NCBI GenBank assembly: GCA_007129945.1
Contig: SKUN01000102.1
Coordinates: 1 to 33,738, forward strand
From: Bacteroidales bacterium
GTDB lineage: Bacteria > Bacteroidota > Bacteroidia > Bacteroidales > UBA7960
DNA length: 33,738 nucleotides
Reading direction: 5' to 3'
The translations under genes and the position numbers were made by a program. Shown here in pieces: positions 1-8,454 of this stretch. How positions within the stretch are numbered: the stretch's first letter is position 1; each line of letters opens with the position of its first letter. A model generated the notes under the pieces. That model made no database searches. It was given only the letters and a program-made list of their open reading frames with translations, and had not been told where the DNA came from.

Positions 1-402
1 CGTACCGGGGGGATGATTGAAAATTTTGTAACAGGAGGAAAAGCAGACCAAAGGCCCTACTATAAAAAGATTAAACTCCTGATAAACTGGCAATGGATGC
101 TGGTTTTGGGGGTTGTCCTGGGTTCATTCCTGTCGGCTCTCATCTCAGGCGATCTGCAGTTTGGTGTGTGGGTGCCCTCACTCTGGGCTTCAGCCTTTGG
201 CGACAGCGCAGTGCTTAGAGGCTTTGTTGCATTGGCCGGAGGTGTCATTCTGGGCTTCGGCGCACGCTTTGCCGGCGGATGCACCAGCGGGCATGGCATC
301 AGCGGCACACTGCAACTTGCTGTTTCAAGCTGGGTTTCGGCCATCTTCTTTTTCATCGGGGGGATTATCACCGCCCATATCATTTATCTTGTTATTGCTT
401 AA
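1..402 (+). CDS. YeeE/YedE-family sulfur transport membrane protein, 5' partial
   Basis: Integral membrane protein of the YeeE/YedE (TsuA-like) family, which imports thiosulfate or related sulfur compounds. The frame is open to the window edge. The first ATG is at 13, but the protein from there (129 aa) lacks the first membrane segments expected of a family member of about 180 aa, so the gene probably starts outside the window. Visible are three hydrophobic segments and the family motif FAGGCTSGHGISG, whose conserved Cys is residue 90 counted from ATG 13. In characterised members this Cys lines the sulfur relay path. The stop lies 15 bases before the next gene, a second YeeE-type half, as expected for split two-gene transporters. 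Family assignment is secure; the exact substrate is inferred. Confidence 0.85.
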   Translation, partial: RTGGMIENFVTGGKADQRPYYKKIKLLINWQWMLVLGVVLGSFLSALISGDLQFGVWVPSLWASAFGDSAVLRGFVALAGGVILGFGARFAGGCTSGHGISGTLQLAVSSWVSAIFFFIGGIITAHIIYLVIA

Positions 403-417
403 CTCAGATCCGACATA

Positions 418-1014
418 ATGAAAACGACACAACATGTTCCAAAAACAACGCGGGAGGCAAAGGATACGTCAGCAAAGAAAGACCGAAGACCCCTGTTCTT
501 TGGCCTGGGTTTTGGCATCCTCTTCGGCTTTTTGCTGCATAAGGGCGGAGCAACCAAATACGATGTGATTGTAGGGCAGTTGCTGCTTACCGACTTTACG
601 GTTTTGAAAATTATGCTCTCGGCAGTTGTAACAGGTATGATTGGGGTTTATTTAATGAAATCGCTGGGCTGGATTAAGCTTTCAATCAAAGGTGGCTCGT
701 TTGGCATGAACGTGCTTGGTGCCCTTATTTTTGGCGTTGGCTTTGCCGTGCTTGGCTATTGTCCGGGGACCATTGCCGGTGCCATTGGCAACGGTTATCT
801 GGATGCCATTACAGGCGGAACAGTCGGTATTGTTCTTGGTACCTGGATTTTTGCGGTAATGTATCCCAGATTAAAGGATGGTATTCTCAAAAAAGGCGAT
901 TTCGGCGATATTACCTTCCCACAGCTTATGAAGGTGAACGAATGGGTGGTGGTTGTGCCTGCTGCTGTCCTTATTATTCTAATCCTGGTATGGTTTGAAA
1001 GGGCAGGTTTTTAA
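418..1014 (+). CDS. YeeE/YedE (DUF6691-like) sulfur transport membrane protein
   Basis: Second half of a split YeeE/YedE transporter, 198 aa. A polar N-terminus of about 25 residues is followed by five or so hydrophobic helices. The family motif GYCPGT carries Cys 115, matching the GGCTSGHG Cys of the upstream partner. In this family such Cys residues are thought to pass thiosulfate or sulfide-type sulfur across the membrane. The ATG at 418 is 15 bases after the upstream stop and the next gene begins 14 bases after this stop, so the three are probably one transcript. Family is clear; whether the pair carries thiosulfate or another sulfur species cannot be read from sequence. Confidence 0.85.
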   Translation: MKTTQHVPKTTREAKDTSAKKDRRPLFFGLGFGILFGFLLHKGGATKYDVIVGQLLLTDFTVLKIMLSAVVTGMIGVYLMKSLGWIKLSIKGGSFGMNVLGALIFGVGFAVLGYCPGTIAGAIGNGYLDAITGGTVGIVLGTWIFAVMYPRLKDGILKKGDFGDITFPQLMKVNEWVVVVPAAVLIILILVWFERAGF

Positions 1015-1028
1015 AAATACATCTCATT

Positions 1029-1376
1029 ATGGAAGCCTATCTGAAAACTGTTTTTGAGTACCTGTATATTGTCATCGGCAGCATTGGTGTGGCAATTATT
1101 ATATGGGGGGTTGTATTGACCGTTTACAGGTTGTTGACGCTGGAGTTTAGCAGATTGAAACACAAGTCAATATATCGTGAGCGGGAATCGGTGCGACATC
1201 TGTTTGCTTCGTACCTGCTGCTGGCGCTGGAATTTTTAATTGCTGCAGACATCATCCTGACAGTCATTCACCCCACTTTTGAAGAGATTGCCATTCTGGC
1301 CAGTATCGTAGCCATCAGAACCGTGATCAGCTATTTTCTGGAGAAAGAAATTGATAAATTCAATACAACAAGTTAA
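1029..1376 (+). CDS. DUF1622 small membrane protein
   Basis: 115-aa membrane protein of the DUF1622 family, function unknown. It has a first hydrophobic helix at about residues 12-37, a basic cytoplasmic stretch (about 43-58, including HKSIYRERESVRH), then two further helices at about 59-80 and 84-104 with a charged tail. Family members share the sequence around LALEFLIAADII, which is present here. It is the third gene of the run that starts with the YeeE pair (14-base gap), and the broken SDR gene follows after 23 bases. The name is a family label only; a role in sulfur transport would be guilt by association. Confidence 0.75.
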   Translation: MEAYLKTVFEYLYIVIGSIGVAIIIWGVVLTVYRLLTLEFSRLKHKSIYRERESVRHLFASYLLLALEFLIAADIILTVIHPTFEEIAILASIVAIRTVISYFLEKEIDKFNTTS

Positions 1377-1399
1377 TTCATATAAACGCTTTTCTCAAA

Positions 1400-2259
1400 A
1401 TGAAAGTTCTGTTAACAGGGGCAACCGGTTATATCGGGAAAAGATTACTGCCTGTTTTGGTTGATCAGGGCTATCATGTCATTTGTTGCGTGAGGGATAA
1501 GAAAAAATTTCATCCGGAGGAATCAATCAAAGAAAAAATTGAAGTGATCGAGGTTGATCTGACTAAGAAAGAAACACTGGGAAACATTCCGGCAGACATT
1601 GATTTCGCTTATTATCTGGTTCATTCCATGTCAACTTCCAAAAAGTAAATTCCCAAACACTGTCGAAACATCTGACCTCAAGAAAAAATGTAGAATCATT
1701 GCTAAGCAAAGGGAAGTACCCCCTCACCACAGTCCGGGCAGGAATTATCATAGGATCCGGAAGTGCTTCTTTTGAGATCATCCGTGATCTGGTTGAGAAA
1801 CTACCCGTTATGGTAGCTCCCAAATGGCTGAAAACCAAATGTCAACCCATTGGTATTTCGGATGTAATCACAATCCTGACCGCCATTATGGGTAATGAAA
1901 AAACATTTGGTAATGGCTATGATATCGGAGGAAATGAAATCCTTACCTATAAGGAGATGCTGCTGGAGTTTGCATCTGTGCGCAGACTAAAAAGGCATAT
2001 TTGGGTTGTTCCGGTAATGACCCCGAAATTGTCTTCTTATTGGTTATATTTTATTACTTCAACCTCATACAATCTTGCTACTTCCCTGGTCGAAAGCATG
2101 AAAGTTGAGGTTGTCGCCAGGGATAACGAAATGATCAAATTACTGAACCTGAACCCATTATCTTACAAGGATTGCATCAGGCAGGCATTTGAGAAAATTG
2201 AGAATGATTTACTGGTATTCGCTGGTTCCGTTACACAGGATAATCTTCAGGGGGCATGA
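1400..2259 (+). pseudogene. NAD(P)-binding SDR (YbjT/DUF2867-type) oxidoreductase, broken by an internal deletion
   Basis: Remnant of an atypical short-chain dehydrogenase of the YbjT type. The first frame (1400-1648) encodes the Rossmann start MKVLLTGATGYIGKRLLP and runs to LVHSMSTS, then hits a stop at 1646-1648. Homology resumes in another frame from about 1651 (SKHLTSRKNVESLL at about 1663-1704) and continues through GIIIGSGSASFEIIRDL and YDIGGNEILTYKEML to the stop at 2259. Aligning by memory with intact relatives, about 30-40 residues (the segment leading to the usual YLSG strand) are missing at about 1635-1660 and the frame is shifted by one. The only start available to the second part is a TTG at 1699. 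Relatives are often longer at the C-terminus, so that end may be lost too. The two parts could be translated separately but would not form a complete fold. Confidence 0.8.
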
Positions 2260-2437
2260 TCAAAAAACTGATTGCCCGGGAAAAGGGCAAGACAACTGCC
2301 GGCAAAACAAAATGACCACTAATAATAAACCTGCAGGTAATTGATGGCATTTATCGCAATATTATTTTTTTTATATTTACATTAACGTAGCCGGATCATT
2401 GACATGGGCGGGGAGTTTACCTGCACCTTCAACCTGA

Positions 2438-4657
<2,220 letters not shown>

Positions 4658-4737
4658 GCAACATGGGGTGCCGGCAGATTTATTGTACTTTTGCCTCCTC
4701 CGAAACATCTATTGTATGACGCCAAAAGTAAGTCAAT

Positions 4738-5796
4738 ATGAAAATGAAAGATTTTTCCTATTTAAAAGAGCTGCTTGACAGCCCCGGCCCTTCGGGATTT
4801 GAACAGGAAGTGCAAAAGCTTTTCAGATCATTTGCCTCAGGATATTGTGATGATGTAAAAACGGATGTACATGGCAATGTCGTTGCATTCAGGAAGGGAA
4901 CCCTGGATAAAAAGATCATGCTTACCGCCCACATAGACGAAATCGGTTTCATGGTAAAGCACATTGATGACCATGGCTGTATCCGGTTCGACACCATTGG
5001 CGGGGTTGATCCCGCTTTGCTGCCCGGGCTGGCTGTCCGGGTATATGGTGAATCCGGGACATCGGACGGGATTATCGGGAAAAAGCCCATCCATTTAATG
5101 GACCAGGATGAGCGGAATAAAGCTGTGAAACTTGATGACCTTTGGATAGATATTGGTGCCGCCTCTGCCGAAGCGGCTAAAAAGACAGTTTCTGTGGGGG
5201 ATTACATTACTTTCAGACCATCTTTCACAGAACTCCCCGGTGGCCTGATTGCCTCCAAGTCGCATGATGACAGGATCGGAGTTTTTGTGCTGTCATCCGT
5301 TCTCAGGGAATTGTCCAGTGTAAAAGACCTTCCTGACATTTATGTGGTTTCTTCAGTTCAGGAAGAAGTGGGACTAAGGGGTGCCGTAACCAGTGCCTAT
5401 AACATTAAGCCGGATATCGGCATCGCAGTGGACGTGACCCATGCTACCGACTATCCGTCAATTGACAAGAATAAGCATGGTGACATCAAACTGAGCAAGG
5501 GATGTGTATTTCATGTGGGTGCCAATATCAACAGCAGGGTGCTCACCATGTTAAAACACACAGCCAAAGAAGCGGGCATTGATTACCAGCTTGAAGCCGC
5601 CCCCCGCAATACAGGAACCGAAGCCAACGCCCTCCAGCTCTCAAGGGGAGGAGTAGCCACAGGACTTGTCAGTATTCCACTGAGGTATATGCACAGCCCC
5701 AATGAAATCGCTTCCCTGAAGGACACCCAGAGTGCGATCAAGGTGATCACAGCCTTCTGCAAAAGCATTGACGGGAATACCGATCTGATACCCTGA
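4738..5796 (+). CDS. M42-family metallo-aminopeptidase (glutamyl aminopeptidase/TET type)
   Basis: Cytoplasmic dinuclear metal aminopeptidase, 352 aa, of family M42, which trims peptides left by the proteasome or other proteases; many relatives form dodecameric TET shells. The expected metal and catalytic residues are all present: His 65 (TAHIDEIGF), Asp 177 (SHDDRIG), the Glu 209-Glu 210 pair (QEEVGLRG), Asp 232 (AVDVTHATD) and His 319 (YMHSPNE). A PDZ-like insert fits residues about 70-165. A second ATG two codons downstream (4744) could also serve as start. A TACTTTTG at 4686-4693 matches the Bacteroidota -7 element, without a clear -33 partner, so the gene may have its own promoter. It is sometimes annotated as endoglucanase (CelM/FrvX), a historic name for this family. 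Confidence 0.9.
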   Translation: MKMKDFSYLKELLDSPGPSGFEQEVQKLFRSFASGYCDDVKTDVHGNVVAFRKGTLDKKIMLTAHIDEIGFMVKHIDDHGCIRFDTIGGVDPALLPGLAVRVYGESGTSDGIIGKKPIHLMDQDERNKAVKLDDLWIDIGAASAEAAKKTVSVGDYITFRPSFTELPGGLIASKSHDDRIGVFVLSSVLRELSSVKDLPDIYVVSSVQEEVGLRGAVTSAYNIKPDIGIAVDVTHATDYPSIDKNKHGDIKLSKGCVFHVGANINSRVLTMLKHTAKEAGIDYQLEAAPRNTGTEANALQLSRGGVATGLVSIPLRYMHSPNEIASLKDTQSAIKVITAFCKSIDGNTDLIP

Positions 5797-5884
5797 TCAT
5801 AGCGCGTTCGTGGCACCCATGTTAGTTTTCAGGGCAGCCGGCAGGCCCTGACGCATAACAGTATGGCCACAAACAGGTTATCCC

Positions 5885-5916
5885 TTGCAGGGAACGAAAT
5901 AAATGCTTATCTTTTG
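5885..5916 (+). promoter_or_regulatory. Candidate Bacteroidota promoter for the cupin lipoprotein gene
   Basis: TTG at 5885-5887 and TATCTTTT (followed by G) at 5908-5915 are separated by 20 bases, close to the Bacteroidota TTTG-N19/20-TAnnTTTG pattern. The lipoprotein start is about 47 bases downstream. A seven-base inverted repeat (TCAGGGC/GCCCTGA, 5829-5851) lies just upstream and could terminate the M42 gene, but has no T-tract. Confidence 0.35.
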
Positions 5917-5962
5917 GAAGACAAAAAGTGTGGCAATATAACCTACAAAAAATCGATTCGCT

Positions 5963-6526
5963 ATGAAAAAATCTTACCTTATCGGGCACAGTATTTATTG
6001 CACAGCATGCATCTTCATTTTTTTGCTTGCGGCAGGATGTCAGCAACAGCCGGCAACGGAAGACACAGCGGCTGAAAATTCGGAAAGAACCGAAACAGTC
6101 AGAACAAACAATGAGGATATGGGCCAAAAGCCATGGGTACTGGATATTGAAGACGCCACCCTGGACAACCACAATTACCGCGAAGTAAGGTGGACAGGTG
6201 ACTACATGCAAATGGTTCTTATGTCATTAAAGCCCGGGGAAGTTATCGACCTGGAGTTGCATAATGACATTGACCAGTTCATCCGTATTGAGCAGGGAGA
6301 GGCACGTGTGATGATGGGAGAAACTCAGGAAAACCTCTATTTTGATGAAACCGTTTCTGACGATTGGGCCATTTTTATTCCGGCCGGCTATTGGCATGAG
6401 GTCAGGAATATCGGAAATACCGACCTGAAACTGTACACTATTTATGCACCCTCAGAGCACCCCTCAGGAATCAGACACGAAACGTATGAAGAAGCTGAGG
6501 AATACGGGCATACGCATGAACATTAA
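5963..6526 (+). CDS. Cupin-domain lipoprotein
   Basis: 187-aa predicted lipoprotein. The hydrophobic signal sequence ends in the lipobox LAAGC with Cys 26 as lipidation site. A low-complexity linker rich in Q, T and E (about 27-50) leads to a single cupin domain from about residue 65 to 165. This has the two cupin motifs in recognisable form: an early DLELHNDIDQFIRIEQGEA stretch and a later PAGYWHEVRNIGNTDLKLY stretch. The His in HNDID and the later His in WHEV could be metal ligands, but the first motif lacks the standard HxH pair. The C-terminus is rich in His and Glu (YGHTHEH). A 61-aa membrane protein follows 28 bases later and may be cotranscribed. The domain is convincing; the reaction, if any, is unknown. 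Confidence 0.75.
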   Translation: MKKSYLIGHSIYCTACIFIFLLAAGCQQQPATEDTAAENSERTETVRTNNEDMGQKPWVLDIEDATLDNHNYREVRWTGDYMQMVLMSLKPGEVIDLELHNDIDQFIRIEQGEARVMMGETQENLYFDETVSDDWAIFIPAGYWHEVRNIGNTDLKLYTIYAPSEHPSGIRHETYEEAEEYGHTHEH

Positions 6527-6554
6527 TCAAGTTAAAACTTAAAAAATCTAAGCC

Positions 6555-6740
6555 ATGGATATCAAAGAAGAACTTGACGCAAGAGTAAAAAGACTTGAAA
6601 ACTTTGTTGAAGACAGAGGATTATTCTCTGAAAAGCTTAAGAAAGCCAAGAAAGCACAAAGAAATCTTAACGCAGCTATCTTTCTCGGAAGTTTAATCAC
6701 TGTTGCCGGTATTGCGATATGGGCCCTGAGCAGGGATTAA
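6555..6740 (+). CDS. Small membrane protein with N-terminal coiled coil
   Basis: 61-aa protein I do not recognise. Residues 1-38 are highly charged with heptad-like spacing (KEELDARVKRLENFVEDRG), suggesting an amphipathic helix or coiled coil. Residues about 40-58 (AAIFLGSLITVAGIAIWAL) form one transmembrane helix, and the chain ends SRD. The start at 6555 follows an A-rich leader and lies 28 bases after the cupin lipoprotein stop, so cotranscription is likely. It resembles the short single-span proteins common in Bacteroidota genomes. Coding is supported by composition and context rather than by a known family. Confidence 0.6.
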   Translation: MDIKEELDARVKRLENFVEDRGLFSEKLKKAKKAQRNLNAAIFLGSLITVAGIAIWALSRD

Positions 6741-6755
6741 GTTAATGCTCACGAA

Positions 6756-6799
6756 TTCCGGAATAAACTGTACACCATTTTCCGGAATAAACTGTACAC
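6756..6799. repeat. Two direct copies of a 20-bp repeat, possibly a solo IS21-type end
   Basis: TTCCGGAATAAACTGTACAC occurs at 6756-6775 and again, identical, at 6780-6799, a period of 24 bases. Read on the minus strand each copy begins GTGTACAGTTTATTCCGG. Tandem copies of a roughly 20-bp repeat with a TGTACA-like tip are typical of the termini of IS21-family elements, where they bind the transposase. On this reading the element body would have lain to the left, where an unrelated 61-aa gene now ends, so only an end would survive. No transposase (istA/istB) is seen in the window. The alternative is a tandem operator. The repeat is seen directly; the IS assignment is inference. Confidence 0.5.
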
Positions 6800-6806
6800 T
6801 CCTCAC

Positions 6807-6840
6807 CGTTTCCCCCCGGCACCTGATTCCGGGGGAAACG
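6807..6840. terminator. Strong GC-rich hairpin, possible terminator
   Basis: CGTTTCCCCCCGG (6807-6819) pairs with CCGGGGGAAACG (6829-6840), with a single bulged C, around a nine-base loop. It lies 67 bases after the 61-aa gene and just beyond the tandem repeat. There is no T-tract on the plus side, so termination is uncertain; it might belong to the mobile-element end instead. Confidence 0.4.
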
Positions 6841-6919
6841 CTAAAATTCTTCCATATAGGCAATTCAATTTAACACACCAGCAAAAAAAGATTTGGCCTG
6901 AAGGGCCACTAATTCCGCC

Positions 6920-6976
6920 TTAGAACCTTGCCATTAATCCCCCGCCAAAACCAAACCGGTTATCGTAGCTCCCTAT
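6920..6976 (-). pseudogene. C-terminal remnant of a beta-barrel outer-membrane protein
   Basis: A minus-strand frame ends with GSYDNRFGFGGGLMARF followed by a stop at 6920-6922. Alternating aromatic and glycine residues with a terminal Phe are the usual C-terminal signature of an outer-membrane beta-barrel strand. Only 18 codons remain before the frame breaks. It lies directly downstream, on the same strand, of the copper-oxidase remnant, the position where CopB or another metal-resistance outer-membrane protein often sits, but the fragment is too short to name. Confidence 0.4.
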
Positions 6977-6991
6977 AAGCAGGAATAGTTA

Positions 6992-7344
6992 CTATAAATC
7001 ATACGTTTCAGCAATGGTTATAAATGTCCTTTCACGCCTGACCGGCTCAACGTGACCCTTTCACCGGGTTCAAAACCGGGATACTCCTGTTTTTCTTCTC
7101 CATTCGTTTCCCCTTTTCAGATTGCGAAGAATGGTCATTGGCTTTTCATTGGTCCAGTCCGCCACCACCAGCACCAAAAACGCCGATTTCCTCCTGCAGC
7201 ATGGTGTGGGAATGATACCAGTAAGTGCCTGTTTGCCTGAGCCGGAATTCGTATTTGAATGTTTCGCCGGGCATAATGGGAGGGGTATTCAGATAGGGAA
7301 CACCGTCAAAAAAGAAACATGAGAAAGAGAATCGGTTTCATCAT
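6992..7344 (-). pseudogene. CopA/PcoA-type multicopper oxidase remnant, several internal deletions
   Basis: No long frame exists here, but minus-strand fragments follow the family order. ATG at 7344 opens MMKPILFLMFLF, a signal-peptide start. At 7313-7170 comes DGVPYLNTPPIMPGETF, then the copper-ligand motif TYWYHSHTMLQEE. At about 7159-7070 in another frame is DWTNEKPMTILRNLKRGNEW, like the family's SDWTxExP...LKRGSEW segment. About 7090-7040 gives YPGFEPGERVTL, and 7027-6992 gives TFITIAETYDL, like the family's IAVAETYDV. Each join loses residues and shifts frame, so a gene of well over 1.5 kb is compressed to about 350 bases. The intact enzyme would be a periplasmic Cu(I) oxidase. Family identity rests on remembered motifs and is strong; function is lost. 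Confidence 0.75.
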
Positions 7345-7356
7345 CACAATAAATAT

Positions 7357-7572
7357 TCAGGTGGTATATACTGAATTAAACAGCACATAGTCAGTTGTTA
7401 AGTCCGTCCCCCATCCCTTGGCTCCGGCTTTTCCGTTATTCAGGTCAAGTTTGATATTGAGCTGTGATTCTCTTAATAACTTCTTAAGATGATTCCGGTC
7501 AAAATTTACCGGCCAATGAGACCACCATGTCATTGGTCGAGGAATCGTCATCAACTGTATCCATATTCAGCA
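7357..7572 (-). pseudogene. argJ: argJ (glutamate N-acetyltransferase) remnant with large internal deletion
   Basis: Minus-strand debris of ArgJ, the arginine-pathway enzyme that moves acetyl from acetylornithine to glutamate. The first fragment (7570-7505) reads TVDDDSSTNDMVVSLAG. This is the autoprocessing/active-site neighbourhood, normally TVDGDTSTND, though the mature enzyme's Thr nucleophile lies further upstream. In another frame, from about 7506, comes LKKLLRESQLNIKLDL, then AKGWGTDLTTDYVLFNSVYTT split at the ends, finishing at the stop 7357-7359. The spacing of D-L-x-x-G, W-G-x-D-L-T, Y-V, N and the closing Y-T-T matches the ArgJ C-terminus residue for residue. Roughly 130-150 residues between the two fragments and everything upstream of the first are missing. 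The copper-oxidase remnant starts 13 bases after this stop on the same strand. Confidence 0.75.
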
Positions 7573-7652
7573 GAAATCACACACAGATTACAACTTTTTA
7601 AAACGTATACCGTCTTATAAGTAGAAAACATAAACTTAAAAACAAAAAAGAC

Positions 7653-8354
7653 ATGAGAAAACAACCATTTTTTCTGGCAATCTTCAGCCTTTTCATAATC
7701 GGAATAGGCCTGGTTGCATGTGAAAAGGAAGAAGAAATAAGCAACCCGACCCTGCAACTGGAGTTTAATACAGTGACGTCCGGATCAACTCTCAAAAGTA
7801 CTTCGGACAACAACCTGCAGTTTTCTTCGGGCCATATCATCCTGGAAAGCATAGAATTTGAGGCTGAATCAGATGTTGACAGCCTGGAGGTAGAATTTGA
7901 GATTGAATCATTTATAACCATTGATTTTGCCACAGGGGAAAGCAATCCCGATGTTTCATCGATCCAGATCAGGCCGGGTACTTACACGGAGATTGAAATC
8001 GAACTTGAACTTTGGGACAAAAACCACGAACCGGCAATCGCTCTCGACGGAATTTGGACAGATGCCGGGGGCAATGAGCATCCCATCAGGTTTTTATTTG
8101 ACTCCGGTCAGGAGTTCTCCCTCGAGAAGGAAGGAGAATTCACCCTGACCGAAAGTTCCACAATGATCGCAGAAATCACATTTGATCCAAACATTTGGTT
8201 CTCAGGGGTTTCTCCGGATATGATTTCGAATGCTAACAGAGATGAAAACGGAGTGATTATTATCAGCTCTGATACCAACACAGACATCTATGACATCGTT
8301 GAGGAAAAAATTGACCTCATCAGTGAAGTTGAGATCACGATGTATAATTTATAA
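7653..8354 (+). CDS. Uncharacterised lipoprotein
   Basis: 233-aa predicted lipoprotein with a hydrophobic signal (residues about 5-22) and lipobox LVAC, lipidated Cys 23. The mature part is acidic and rich in beta-prone residues, with runs of alternating Glu/Ile/Leu (ESDVDSLEVEFEIESF, YTEIEIELELW), consistent with a beta-sandwich exposed at the envelope. The layout resembles DUF4382-type Bacteroidota lipoproteins, but I cannot assign it firmly. The ATG follows an A-rich leader (AAAAACAAAAAAGAC). It is monocistronic: gene debris lies upstream and a convergent gene with a shared hairpin terminator lies downstream. Confidence 0.7.
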   Translation: MRKQPFFLAIFSLFIIGIGLVACEKEEEISNPTLQLEFNTVTSGSTLKSTSDNNLQFSSGHIILESIEFEAESDVDSLEVEFEIESFITIDFATGESNPDVSSIQIRPGTYTEIEIELELWDKNHEPAIALDGIWTDAGGNEHPIRFLFDSGQEFSLEKEGEFTLTESSTMIAEITFDPNIWFSGVSPDMISNANRDENGVIIISSDTNTDIYDIVEEKIDLISEVEITMYNL

Positions 8355-8387
8355 TTTTCACCCCCGTAATTTCTGACTTTTATTGCA

Positions 8388-8434
8388 CATGCCCGTTTAC
8401 CAGGTAACTATCCGGTAAGCGGGTATGTTTATTT
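8388..8434 (+). terminator. Intrinsic terminator between convergent genes
   Basis: A 14-bp stem (8388-8401 with 8414-8427, including two G-U pairs) encloses a 12-base loop and is followed by TTTATTT. It sits between the lipoprotein stop (8354) and the end of the minus-strand oxidoreductase (8455), so it probably stops the lipoprotein transcript and may act in both directions. Confidence 0.6.
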
Positions 8435-8454
8435 AACGGCTTTGAGGGAATGGG

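Noticed and set aside
1646-1648. Programmed frameshift or stop readthrough in the SDR gene
   Set aside because: No slippery site or recoding structure is visible, and residues are missing at the break, which points to a deletion.
7052-7322. Plus-strand open frames of 62 and 66 aa
   Set aside because: They are antisense to the copper-oxidase remnant, whose minus-strand motifs explain the sequence better.
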